Assembly (NCBI GenBank): GCA_015680685.1
Contig: MNCI01006151.1
Span: 315,348 to 379,347 of the forward strand
Length of the DNA stretch: 64,000 nucleotides
Reading direction: 5' to 3'
Source: Gnetum montanum
Lineage: Eukaryota; Streptophyta; Gnetopsida; Gnetales; Gnetaceae
In this document: one piece after another, positions 45,039 through 56,085 of the stretch
How the letters are laid out: each line of letters opens with the position of its first letter
Position numbering within the stretch: position 1 is the stretch's first letter
Made by a program: the position numbers and the translations under genes
Notes under the pieces: model-generated
Database searches by the model: none
Seen by the model: the letters and a program-made list of their open reading frames with translations, nothing else
What the model was told of the DNA's origin: nothing

Positions 45039-45800
45039 CTGCACAACATGCATAACAAACAGTTCAAACGAGGAACATATCCATATATAATTTGTAAATA
45101 AAATATCAAGTGCACAGTTGTTTCTACAAAATCCTTGAAATTTCAAAGCATACCAAATAATTTTCAATTTGCAAATAAACGCTAAGAATTATACCCCAAA
45201 AATTATATAAGATGTAACTTATCAGTGGAATTTCCACCTGATGATTAATAACAGATATCTTTGCCATATCACTTTAGTTATTTTCCATACATATAAAAAC
45301 ACTGAAATGCATTATGAAAGCTTGAGATGAATTTCCACTTCATGAACAAAATAAAAATGAAATGGCTAGTATGATTTTAAAGACATTTTTGAGAAAGAAC
45401 AAGAACCATGGATTATGTGAAGCACCATCCAGTGACGAACTAGCAAACGGTGTTTTAGGTTCTCAGCAAGACCTGTAAATTTGAAATACTATTGGTATAT
45501 TTTAAAAAGCCTTCTGATATAACTTCTTTGAGATTCTGCTACAAAACATGCAAGGACACGAGCATGTAGCTCATTGTGCTTGAGATACAAGCCAAAGTCC
45601 AAGTTACTTCATAGTTGCAGTAAAATGTAAAAAATATTCTACACTAACTAAAGTCTTTGGCCATAGTGAGACATCCTGTTCCCGAATGTCAGAGATTAAT
45701 GATGATTCTCCACGGGTAACTCAAACAATGCACTTAAAAGGTAACAAACATCACTCTAATATAACAGAAAAAAGAAAATGATCTTTATTAATGATGAATG
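45039..45800 (-). other. RPS19 intron sequence upstream of the third exon
   Basis: AT-rich sequence with no recognisable exon. The plant eS19 exon with the block before AASMAR should lie upstream. It is not found before the LTR of E5 at 45801, so E5 seems to sit in this intron or the gene is truncated here. Confidence 0.45.
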
Positions 45801-46107
45801 TGATAGGAACAAGTTGAAATGGGGGCCCTAGGATTGTCTTTCTGTGACATTTAGGACCATCAGAGGCGACCCAGCACTGCCACCACAGTTAGGCCCTAAG
45901 ACCTAAGGGGTGGTCAGTCTCTTCTTGTCCCACTTCACCCACCTCTCGTTACCGACCATTGTTGGCTTTGCAACTCCATGCTAGTATGACCTCTATCATG
46001 AATGATTACAATTCCTCATAACAAGATACCCCTTTATTTGAAGGTCAATTACATAGTTTACATGTCAAAATATAACTCTGCTGCTTAACTAGGAATAGGA
46101 CGTTATA
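45801..46107 (-). repeat. 3' LTR of chromovirus-like element E5
   Basis: Read on the minus strand it starts just after the purine tract with TATAACGTCC (probably a decayed TGTAACGTCC) and ends TTCCTATCA, 307 bp. Limits are by pattern only because the other LTR is not recognised. Confidence 0.5.
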
Positions 46108-46110
46108 ATC

Positions 46111-46120
46111 TACCCCCTTA
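46111..46120 (-). other. Polypurine tract of E5
   Basis: TAAGGGGGTA on the minus strand, preceded by the GACGAGCAAGACTCT segment typical of the end of Tekay/Del-type elements, and next to the LTR start. Confidence 0.65.
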
Positions 46121-46399
46121 AGAGTCTTGCTCGTCATCAAGCTCTTCTTCAATTTCCAGCTACTCTCTACTTATGTTCTCCTTTTGCTCCACATACTCAA
46201 TTCCTTCATCATTATCATCTGCATAAAATTATATGTATTACCTCCTAGATACTTAATTTAATAAATAACTTTATCAATTATCATTATGTTCAAAAAATGA
46301 GAATAAGAGCTAAGAATAAACTCTTTGTTTTCCCAAGTCTCTTGGTCACAATTAGGCCATTGAATGCATACTTTCATAATGGTTTTATTTCAAAGTTTT

Positions 46400-47500
46400 T
46401 TCATTCTTTGATCTTTAATGGCTATGGGTTTTACTTTGAAACTCACATTTGATCTTAAAGTTAGTTTATTTCAATCCAATGCATGGAAAATGGTGGATTT
46501 TTAGGTTCACATGGAGGTTTAGTCTATACACTACCTCACTGATTCATTTCAAAATTTCAAAGAGACCACAGTATTGAGGGGCCAATTTGAAGTATTTTCC
46601 AAGTTTTAGGGAACTTCTTGTTGGCTTAACCCTCAAGAACAATTGGTCGCCTATCTAGAATTCCTTTTTAAGGCAATACTGATCAACGTATCCTTTGTAT
46701 TTATCTTGGGTTGCTTGCAAGTTTTGTTTTACTTTCGTGACAATGTTTTCCATAATCTTTAATTCATTCTCTTTCCATTCTTCTCTCAAGGTAGGATCAG
46801 CCCAAGTTATCAGCATTCAGTAATTTCACCCATACACAACTTCAAATGGAGTTCTATAAATTGATCCTTGATCATTGTTGTTGTAGGTAAATTCTGTCAA
46901 ACACAAGTAGTTTTCCCAAATCTTGGGTCTACTCCTAACATAGCTTCTCAAAATGTTTTCCAAAATCTTGTTAACTCGTTTGGTTTGGCCATCAATTTTA
47001 GGGTGGTACGGTGTGCTAAACTTTCATTAAGTACCAAGCTCCCTGAAAAAGTTTTGCCAAAATTCCAAAATAAACTTTGGATCTCAATCCAATGTGATTG
47101 ACTTGGGACATTCATGGAAACGAATTTCTAAGCTACTTCATCTGGTAGATTTTAAGGGTATGAAGTGAGTCATTTTTTACAATCAATCCACAACCACCAA
47201 GATTGAGTCATTTCCCTTCTTAGTCAATGGCAATCCTACAATAAAGTCCATAGTCACATCTTCCTATTTCCATGTTGGGACTTTTAATGGTTGAAGTAGG
47301 CCATTGGGTTTGCTTTGTTTGGCTTTGTTTTTTGACAATTTGGAAAATTTTTGGCATGTGGATATGTCATTCTTCATTCCAAGCCCAAAATAAAACTTAC
47401 ACAACATCACATGTCTTAATGTACCCAAGGTGCCCTGTGTATGGAACTTCATGTGCTTCACCAAGTAATTTCTGCAGAATTTAGCATAACACATACTCTT
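46400..47500 (-). pseudogene. Integrase of E5
   Basis: The zinc-domain end is CQKFSKLSKNKAKQSKPNG (about 47290-47350), like the chromovirus CxxCQ...K...KPxGL pattern. The core has the first Asp in MDFIVGLPL (about 47235), the second near DPKF (about 47085) and the third motif PYHPKIDGQTKRVN (about 46975-47015) with Lys in place of the catalytic Glu. The part about 46800-46930 (EFTYNNNDQGSIYRTPFEVVYG) continues the core. A chromodomain is not recognisable. Broken by stops. Confidence 0.8.
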
Positions 47501-47929
47501 TCACAATTTAGCAGAATTTCTTATAGGGAAAGATGATAATTGGGTTCCAAAGTTATGTTGACTAAAATCTATTTGAAACAAGGACCTTATTTTATTTGGT
47601 CTTTAATTTCTTCTTCCATAGGGGTTGTAACAACATCAATCATTAAGTTCCACATTCGACTAAGAACATCAACTACTATATTTTGTTTTCCAAGAACATA
47701 CTTGATCTCAAAATTGTACTCTGCAAGAAATTCCACCTACCTATGTTGTCTTGTATTTAAAATTGATTGTCCCTGTAGATATTCTAAACTTTTGAGATCA
47801 TTTAAAAAAAAATCTTTTTCCACAAAAATAATGTCTCCAAACTTTTAAAGTATGGACAATAGCTAATAATTCCAAGTCATGAGTTGAATAATTCACCTCA
47901 GCTCATAATTTACAAGATTCAAAACATAC

Positions 47930-48760
47930 CACCTTATCTTCTTGTGAAAGAACTGCACCGATGCCTACTCTATAGATGTGTGTACATACTTCAAACAGTA
48001 AGCCTGCCTCTGAAATCTTCAAGATAGGGGCTATTATTAAGAGCATCCTTAACCTTTAGAAATGCTAACCTACACTTTTCATCAAACTTAAACACACATT
48101 TTTCTTACAAAATATCAATCAAAGGTGCTCCCAAAGTAGAGTAATGTTTTATAAAACAACAATAAAATCTTGTTAGATCTAGAAAACTATGAATTGCCAT
48201 AGCATCCTTAGGTATTGGCCATTCTCCAACCACACTTACTTTGGACAGGTCTACTTGCAACCCTTGTTTTGATACAATATAGCCAAGATATGATACTTAG
48301 ACAAATTTTTTTATTGTATTTATGGATGATATATTAGTCTATTCTAAGATGAGAAGAACATGATCATAGGGGCCATAAATGTTGTCAATGCATTAGTCAA
48401 TCCAAATGGCATTACTACAAATTTATATAATTCATATCTTCTTCTAAATGTAACTTTCTCAATATCTTTTTCCTTAATCCGTATTTGGTGGCAGCTGGAT
48501 TTTAAATCAATTTTTGAAAAATAGCATGCTCTTGTACGCTGGTTGAATAGATCATTGATTCTAGGCAAAAGATAGGTATTTTTTATCATTACTTTGTTTA
48601 AAACCCTATAATCAATACATAACTTTAAGATACCATCCTTTTTCTTAACGACTAGGATGTATCTTACCTTCTTCCAACAATTGATCTAGTTGTATCTTTA
48701 ATTCATTCAGCTTCGAGGTAGAAAACCTGTAAGGAGCATTTGATATAGGTTCTGTCCCTG
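47930..48760 (-). pseudogene. Reverse transcriptase and RNase H start of E5
   Basis: The open piece at 48344-48589 contains [28 protein letters not shown] and [15 protein letters not shown], the central RT blocks of plant chromoviruses. Upstream (about 48620-48750) are the PYR and LDQLLEEG blocks. Downstream the VFIDDILVYS region is decayed near 48310-48345 and the connection domain continues to about 48050. Several stops. Confidence 0.85.
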
Positions 48761-48783
48761 GAAAGATATCAATGTTCTACGGT

Positions 48784-49340
48784 TCACTTAGGTGATAGCT
48801 CCCTAGTTTTACTAAATACCAAATTTTCATATTCCTTAAGTTCTTCTGGGAATTCGATATCTATAGGTTTCTTAGGTTGAGTTACCTTTACCACAAACAT
48901 AGTTGCGCCTTTTTTAATTATTCTTTTAACTTGTTTGATAGTTATAGTGTAAATTTTCTTTGTTATTCCTACCTCCCTTAAAACCCTAACTTCATTAGTA
49001 GCTGGTACTCTCAAAACACAGGTCCCAAAGTGGGCTGTAACATTAAATTTCTATAGAAAGAACATTTCTAGAATTGCATCTACATCTTGTAATTCGAATT
49101 CATAAAATTCATCAGAGAAAGAAAGTTCCTGAAAGTAAAATTTGATTTTTCTATACTTGGAATGCTAACTCGCAATCATCCCATCTGCAAACTTGACTTT
49201 AATAACTTTCTTTGAAGACAAGGTTAGATTTAGTGTTTTAACTAGACTTGGGGAAATAAAGTTATCACTCGCACCACTAATTTGACTTTCTTACCCTTAA
49301 TTGACTCTTCAAAAACAAGTAAAGGCAAATTGATAATTCC
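48784..49340 (-). pseudogene. Protease and linker of E5
   Basis: Protease region: KLVVRASDNFISPSLVKTL (about 49225-49280) matches the chromovirus IDSGATHNFISP pattern with the catalytic Asp-Ser-Gly lost. The open linker 48784-49014 ends FPEELKEYENLVFSKTRELS, which in this lineage precedes the RT. Confidence 0.7.
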
Positions 49341-49439
49341 ACAAACCTGACTTGGCAAATGCCAAAATTTTCTTCATTGCAGCTGAAGTAGATGCTTGAG
49401 TTTTTCCCTGAGATATAATAGTATTAGGCTTCTAGGTTC

Positions 49440-50420
49440 TATTTTGGTTTCTTTGAGGTCTTGTTCATTGCTTCATACAATCCTACTTGAAGTGGTCTTT
49501 CCCACAATTGAAACAACTAGTTCAAATTTTCTTACTTGGTGTTTCTTTGATAGTTGATTCTCATATGGATGCATTTCTCTCACCTGGTTTGATTCTTCAT
49601 AATCCTTGGCAATCCTATAAGCTTCATCCACCGTCTATGGATTCTGATCACGGATCTAGAGACATAACTAGGTTGGCAACCCTCCAACAAATTTGGAGGC
49701 AAGCTCACTTTCATCTCAATGGTTTACATACCTTGATAGGTCACAAAATTCTTTGTAGTAATCTTCTACTAAACATTGATCCACTATTAACAAGTCAAAT
49801 CACATCTTGCGCACCTTGAGAAAGGATTCTAGCACACATTTTTACTCAAAATCTTAGCAAAAACTATGCCATTTAGTGATTAATCCTTGAGCTTTGAGAC
49901 CATTCCACCATGTTACAGCAGGTCCCCTTAAATACAAAGAGATGACTTCGAGGTGTTATTGGCTCAATAAATTCAACATCTCAAAGTAGTTATTCATGGT
50001 GTTGAGCCAATCTTTTACTTTTGCACTAGATCTCAAGGCTCCATCGTAGTGGTTAAATTTCACCTTTTTGACATGAGCTTGAATCAATGATTCTCTAGAT
50101 GGGGCTGACCAATTCCAATAGTTCTCTTGATCTTGACGATTATCTTGATTTTCGTTATAGGAATGAAACAACTAGTCTGTCAACTGTTTGATGGAGTTTG
50201 CAAAAGAATCCATCTTTCCTTCAGCTTCGGACCATTTTCCTTCAAAGTTGAATAAATTCTTAATTTCCTATCTTGCATATACTTCCCGAGCCCTTGATTT
50301 GCATCACAAAGCTCCTATCAAGTGCCTCTGATCTCATTAATTTAATGCTTAAGAAATCAATGTGATCATTGATGCGAGCTTTTCCATGATTCTCCAATGC
50401 ACTGTTTGGGCTCCGAACAT
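49440..50420 (-). pseudogene. gag of E5
   Basis: Open piece 49956-50171 with HVKKVKFNHYDGA and WLNTMNNYFEML, the start of a chromovirus-type capsid domain. The capsid continues (ISLYLRGPAVTWWNGLK) in the same direction, and a zinc knuckle CFNCGKDHFK with a final Cys is near 49475-49515 in another frame. The upstream piece 50260-50448 is a plausible N-terminus. Stops and frameshifts. Confidence 0.75.
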
Positions 50421-50449
50421 GGGGAGACAAAAGAGACAAGCAAAACAAC

Positions 50450-51540
50450 TACTTAATAGTTCTTTTTATTGGGACCATGGATGGTTGGTTGCTCAAAGAA
50501 GGACAACAAATTTTCCCTACCTAATTGGCCAAAATCTTCATCTTAATTAGATTTGGAAAGTCAAAATTAGGTGAAAACCAATATTTGATTGTTAAAACTC
50601 ATCTTCAATTCAATTTTTATGGCTAGTTTGAGTTATCAAGGTCTTTGGAACCAATCTCAATACAGGTTCAAAAACTAATTTTTGAAGTTTTCTATGCCCA
50701 ATCTAACTATGCCATGGCATTTAAAAGTTCAAAATTTGCCAAAAATGATTGTTTGTTCATTGAAAAAAGCTTCCGAGATAAAAAAAAGATTAGGATCATT
50801 TTGAGTTTTAAAAAGTTACATGAATTTCGAGACTTCCTAAAAGCTTTCCAAGAGATCACTCATCCAAATACTACTCCAAGACCAACACGTTTAAGTTTCT
50901 AATTTTTATTTCTTCTGCTGCCAATCAACCAATTTGACTTGATTTGTCATAGTTGACCGTGATTTGATATTTGAATTTGAATTTTGAATTCTAAATATTA
51001 AAATTCAAATTTTCCCATCCATTTTCGATACAGACCTATGATGCTCAAGGACACCAATCCAATACAGACTTACAATACTCAAGGACATCGATCCAATATA
51101 GACCTGCAGTGCTCACAATGCCCATGAAGCTTTAAGATAATATCGATCTTAGTACCACCACAAATCCCAATGGATTTTTCAGCGATGGTTTGAGGTGGCG
51201 AGTATACAGGTGCTACTGGACGAGGCAAGATAGCAACAACGAGTGGTGCACAACAGCAAAGCTAGGCAAGGGCATGGCGAAGAAAGTAAAAAGCAGCATA
51301 CAAGGCAACGGTGCGGGCAAGAAGACAACGGGTTTTCACTCAAGGTTTCTCTGTGCCCAGTTTTTCTGCACTCTAGGGCACACTATGCACCATGTAGTAA
51401 CATGTTAACCACCATGCAATGGTGCACTAAGCGCTATGTGTTGTGGTGCAGCTACATTGCATAGTCAAATGTCCTCACCATGCTTTCCAATGTGACCCCA
51501 CCATGCTTGGCACTTGGCCATTGGCCAAAAAAAAAAAAAA
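50450..51540. other. Flank of E5 with short repeats, no clear gene
   Basis: Includes the leader side of E5. An open plus-strand frame of 85 codons at 50645-50902 is not recognised and is AT-rich. Three 35-bp repeats lie at about 51027-51120. An adenine run follows at 51526-51543. A 5' LTR of E5 should be here but cannot be recognised. Confidence 0.4.
51027..51120 (+). repeat. Three tandem copies of a 35-bp unit
   Basis: Unit close to ATACAGACCTATGATGCTCA followed by AGGACACCAATCCA. The third copy is truncated. Confidence 0.7.
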
Positions 51541-51604
51541 AAATTACTTTAAACTTTATAAATAATTATGTCATTCACTCCTCATCTAACACAACCTTGA
51601 TGGT

Positions 51605-51683
51605 TGACATAGCGATTAGCCAAACACTACTTAAGAGTTGGGCTCTGCAACTTAGAGGTCATGAGTTCAACTCCAAAAAAAAA
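51605..51683 (+). mobile_element. tRNA-derived SINE-like remnant
   Basis: A box-A-like GCGATTAGCC and, about 45 bp on, a box-B-like AGAGGTCATGAGTTCAACTCC followed by an A-rich tail. The spacing and the AGAGGTC...GTTC pattern resemble tRNA heads of plant SINEs. There is little body sequence between box B and the tail. It abuts the left arm of the inverted repeat. Confidence 0.4.
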
Positions 51684-52486
51684 GTAAAAATACAGTAAAC
51701 TTAAAATTAATCCTTCCTTGGTGACGAATTCAACCGATTTGTCCTTCCTATAAGTCTTTTCACTTATACAAGCCTTACGATTGGTTTGTACTCTAGAGTC
51801 CACTACCACATAAAAATCAAATAACAATAAATAACCAATAAAGTCAAAAGCCAATAAGAAACAAACAATACCTCATCTATAGCTTCAAAATTTTGAGCAT
51901 GTGTAACTACTTCTCAATCCCTTTTGGAACTTTCAAGTCAAGCCTTACAAACTATTCATCCTCAAGGAAGGAAAAATATTGGTTTGGATCAAAGGGGAGG
52001 AAATGATTGTTCTTGCTATCATAACTTAAGATGAGGGCCATGAATATGGCAATACACCAAAGGAAAATTTTAGTTTCACATGGCTTGAGTACACCAACTA
52101 AAGATTCCATGAAACAAGGATACGACCAAGCATATATACCCTCTCACTCTTAGCACCATGCAATAAGAAAATTGAATATGAAGACTTGGTAGGTGCAAGG
52201 CTACCACAACACTTGGATTTTTAGAAATAAACAAAGTTGGAACTCAACACTATCACTAACGTCCTTTTCTTAAAATCCTCGTGAGGATACTACATGTATT
52301 GACATATTCAAGAAGTCCCTTTGGACAAAAATCATGAAACTCACAAGACTCGCAACTAGGCGTGAGCAAATCCTCACCAAGGTGGGAACCAGGGTGTTCC
52401 TTAAAATTTCATAGGTAATCTCAGCATTTCCAAAAACCAACTTTAAATCGTTACTTGACAAGATATCATACATGCCACACCATTTG
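51684..52486 (-). pseudogene. Unrecognised gene copy, left arm of the inverted repeat
   Basis: Minus-strand sequence begins with NDLKLVFGNAEITYEI (about 52390-52460), continues with a block like LLTPSCESCEFHDF in another frame, and ends with DSRVQTN and the KDKSVEFVTK segment, the parallel of the right-arm exon end. At the site of the right-arm intron donor the base pair GT is GA, so that splice site is lost. Stops are present. No family is recognised with confidence. Confidence 0.45.
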
Positions 52487-53425
52487 AGTATAGGCTACTA
52501 GGTATAAACAGTGGAAAAACTAATAAATCAAACAACTGGAAAGTCCTTAAAAACTCATATTCATCAACTTCAAGTAAACAATGAACTAAATCAATTTGAT
52601 AAATGAGTTTCTAAGGACTTCAAATGCTAGGGTATGTATGATACCACGTTGGTTCAAAGTTGATTTTTGGAAATGTCAAGATTACCCATGAGGTTATACC
52701 CATGAGGTTATAAAGAACACTCTAGGTTTCCACGCTAGTGAAGATCTACTCACGCCTAGTTGTAAGTCTCATGAGTTTAATGACATTTTTACAAAATAAT
52801 TTTTTGAATATGTTAATACATATAATATCCTCACAAGAAAAAAAACCTTTAACAATAACATTGAGTTCTAACTTTGTTTATTTCTAGAAAGCAAAGTGAT
52901 GTGGTAGCCTCACATGTACCAAGTTTTGCATATTCCATTTTCTTATTACATGGTGCCAAGAATGGTAGGGTATACAACTAGTCATATTCTTGTTTTACCC
53001 ACATGCTTGCCACTATGGAATCTTTAGTTGGTGTACTTAAGATGCATAGAACTAATTTCTCCCTTTAATATGTAGTCATGTTCATGGCCCTCTTCTTAAA
53101 TTATGATAGCAAGAACAACGGTTTCCTCCTCTTTGATTCAAACGAATATCCCTCCTTCTTTGAGGATGAATAGTTACTAAAGGTCCAACTTCAAAGTTCC
53201 AAAAGAGATCAAGAAACAATTACATAGGCTCAAAATCCCAATTGTATGTTTCTTATTGGCTTTTAAATTTATTGGTTATTTATTGCTACTGTATTTTTAT
53301 GTGGTAGTGGACTTTGGAGTGCAGACTAATTTTGAGGCTAGTACAAGTGACATGACTCCTAGGAAGGACAAATCAGTTGAACCTACCACCAAGGTACCTA
53401 ACTTAGTATTTTTAAGTTTACCATA
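51684..53425. repeat. Large inverted repeat with arms of about 800 bp
   Basis: The left arm (51684-52486) read in reverse complement matches the right arm (52621-53425) along its whole length, at about 70-80% by eye. The spacer is about 134 bp. Matching landmarks: GTATGATA near both inner ends, CTCACGCCTAGTTG, ATCTTTAGTTGGTGTACT, TTATGATAGCAAGAACAA and TTTTTATGTGGTAGTGGACT. The arms carry copies of one gene facing outward. Confidence 0.85.
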
Positions 53426-53854
53426 TTTTTACTTTCTTTTGCTAACAATTTTCTCTCCCTTAATTAGAAATTATGCACCAATGCTCAAGGTCCTAGTGGA
53501 AGTTTAAAACAAAAAAGATTCAGAGGTAAGTCCTATCCAAACAATACTAGTGGCTCAAAAATTTCTAGTTCAACTAATAGAATGGGCAAGCTTGGTATCC
53601 ACTCTTCATCCTACCCTACCAATACCACTAGCCCACCACCAATGCCTCCAAGGGTTGATATCTCCATGGATCACTACCATCAAAAGTTCCACCTTATCTA
53701 CACTCCCATTACTATAGCAGTAACTTCCTCTACAAGTACAATCTCTATCATTTCATCCCCATCAATTACCATCAAGGGCTCTTCCTCTCCCCTTGCACAA
53801 TTGGTCTATGATGCTGAAGAGGAGGTTCTTCTATTTCGTCATCCTAGTGATTGA
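52621..53854 (+). pseudogene. Unrecognised intron-containing gene, right arm and flank
   Basis: Broken frames to about 53250, then an open piece whose DFGVQTNFEASTSDMTPRKD block ends VEPTTK at AAG (53391-53393). A 74-bp GT...AG intron (53394-53467) follows in phase 0, and the frame is open again at 53468 (KLCTNAQGPSGSLKQKRFRG) through a Ser/Thr/Pro-rich stretch to DAEEEVLLFRHPSD and TGA at 53854. The reading across the intron is inference from the splice sites and frame. The LTR of E6 starts 15 bp later. The product is unknown. It may be a retroelement extra ORF or a host gene. Confidence 0.45.
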
Positions 53855-53868
53855 ACCAATAAGAACAT

Positions 53869-54764
53869 TGATGAGCAGTGAGGTACCCCTACGCCCAACT
53901 GTATGAATCATGGGTGTTCACACATGACTCGGTCGAATTCCCTAGATTGCAAGCACTTGCATACACCGTACTCTAACCAGAAAAACCTTAGTTAAAACGG
54001 TCGTTGTCTTCCCAACCTCACTTGTGACATTCTAAAGTGATGGTTAAGTGAGATTGAGGCAAATGATTTTTATTGATTTTTCTTTTTATCTTTTAACGTC
54101 TAATTCTTTAATTGTAGAGAATGGAAAATTGTGTAATTCATAATTATTCTACTCTATTGCTTATCTCTCCCTAGCATAAGCAACCAATCCCATCTTCCGT
54201 GCATATCCTGAGCATACGCTAACCATTGCTGGGTTACCAGACGTTAAGCGTCACTAGGTTACCAAGTGTTTGATATATGTTTGAGATAGTCGTGCCTATG
54301 GTTCTCATAAAATATGAAAGGACAATAATAGTAAAGTGATAACAATAAAAGCTTCTGGAATTATTAAAGCGTTGAAATATTAAACTATTAAAATGCTTAA
54401 GTGATTAAATCCAAATGCTGCAAGGAATGCTCAAAAAGCTCGTCTTTATTTCCAGTCACGCCAATGGGCTCAGGTACATTAGCACTCGAATAAAGAGTCG
54501 TACACCTTTCTCACACCTGCTGCGGGCACTTAGAAAATATTATAACTCTTACGGGAACAAACTGCAAGAGTTTCGCTACAGCTACTCCAAAAGATGCCAT
54601 AAATGCAACGGGTGCATGCATATTTATAGCTAGAGACAAACTCTGTGTTAATGAGGTCGCGTTAACGCATGGACAAATACGTCGACGGGGTCACGTCACC
54701 GTGGCCACATCAACGGGGCTCCATTAACACAGCCCAATCAACGTATCAACTGAACACTTCATCA
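53869..54764 (-). repeat. 3' LTR of E6
   Basis: 896 bp, the same length as the E7 LTR and about 90% identical by eye. In minus orientation it starts TGATGAAGTGTTCAG and ends CTGCTCATCA. TATA box TATAAATA at 54621-54628. Flanking AACAT (53864-53868) is a candidate target duplication copy. Confidence 0.93.
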
Positions 54765-54779
54765 TACCCCCACGACTGT
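54765..54779 (-). other. Polypurine tract of E6
   Basis: On the minus strand ACAGTCGTGGGGGTA ends one base before the LTR start TGATGAAG. It is preceded by ACTCGAGGATGAG as in E2. Confidence 0.85.
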
Positions 54780-55005
54780 GTGGAAACTCATCCTCGAGTT
54801 TTTTACAATTTGGAATGTATGAAGTTATTACAACATACATGACAAAACACATCTACATAAACACTAACTCTATTGACATACCAAGTGCCTGGGTGTACGA
54901 AAAAAAATTAAATTACAAAATTGTGGTGTTCAGAGACAAAATTGAACACCCTGACAGCAATGGATTCTCCACCCTGTCGAAAAATGCCAAAGTTGCTAGA
55001 GAAGG

Positions 55006-56085
55006 TCACACCGTCCCTAGTGGTGGTGGTTCTGATAGGCCTTCACCAGCTTCTGGTGCATGTGGCAGTTGTGGCATTAATGACAGTTGCCCTACAGCAG
55101 CTGCAACTTTCGGAGACAATCAAAAAACCTTTAACAATGCCCTCATTTTATCTTCTTTGCTTCTAGGATCGTTCACTGTCTAGGCAGCTTCAACAATGTG
55201 TGCTGGAATAGGAACATCCCAAGGACATGGAAGTGCAGGAAAGAGTTCCTTCAAATTGACAAACCAGGCAGTGAATTGTTTTAATTCAATATCGAACGCT
55301 CAGATTGATGTCTGCAGCTGCTGGTAGTCGTTCATTCGTCAGGCCAAGTTCTCTACAACCACACGCTGTCGTTCAAAACGGATGCGGAGAACTTCGAGTT
55401 CCGCATTTGCTATTTCTAACTTTTGTTTTGTCTCTTTATGCGTTTAGAACTCGCCTTGGTATAAAAAATACGAGGTGGCCACTTGCTTTTCTAGGTCACA
55501 CCACGGCCTTCCAGCTATTAGCATAGCCAAGTTTGCATAACCGAGATTGGCTAACTCCATGTATTCTGCCATTTCTTCAATTTGTAGCTCTTTGAGGTGG
55601 ATCTCAGCCTGGTTGTAGGCATTCAAGCCATCAAAGATGGGTTGCCACACCTCGCCTCCTTCCCGAAGCTACTAGAGTGCTTGGTTCATTTAAGCCTTTG
55701 CGACTTGAATCTCTTTTTCATTTACTTCTTTTTGCAATCACACTTGGTCCCTATAGTGATTTTTAACTCGTTCAAACTTAAGGGCCTCATTTTTCCAAGC
55801 GGCGATTTCAATTGCTGATTTTTGTCGCAAGGCTCAAACTTCCTCCATAGACAAATTACGATTTTCAGCTGCCAATCTCCTTACATTAGTGTTTACCTTG
55901 GCTAGCTCCTCCTGTTGCTAATGGATGAAGTCTTTTATGTGTTGATTCTCAATATCAACATTGCGCAGGAGATGAACTTCTGCGGTAAGCCTGACATTCT
56001 CATGGTGAACCTCTGCCAAGTCCTTATTTAGATGATAAGTCAAGCCCCAAGTCACTGGCAGTAGATAGTGTTCGAAGTTCTGCCT
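55006..56085 (-). pseudogene. C-terminal part of the extra 3' ORF of E6
   Basis: Reads from 56085 leftward to a TGA at 55006-55008. Blocks: ENVRLTAEVHLLRNVDIENQ (coiled-coil-like), LAKVNTNVRRLAAENRNLSM, YMELANLGYANLAMLIAG and LEKQVATSYFLYQGEF (open at 55444-55650), CPWDVPIPAHIVEAA, and the terminus SEPPPLGTV. All have counterparts in the E2 ORF in the same order. The N-terminal half is deleted and the sequence is joined directly to integrase. Function unknown. Predicted intracellular, with no signal peptide or membrane segment seen in this part. Confidence 0.75.

Larger units (their letters stand above)
45801..50450 (-). mobile_element. Chromovirus-like Ty3/gypsy element E5, degenerate
   Basis: Minus-strand order from right to left: gag, protease, RT, RNase H, integrase, polypurine tract, 3' LTR. 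RT and integrase are closest to plant chromoviruses (Tekay/Del-type sequence features). The 5' LTR and primer binding site are not found. Numerous stops. It is unrelated to the Athila-like copies around it and lies next to the RPS19 exons. Confidence 0.75.

Noticed and set aside
54815-55183. 122-codon plus-strand frame next to the E6 LTR
   Set aside because: Antisense of the end of the extra ORF, which is conserved with E2 on the minus strand.
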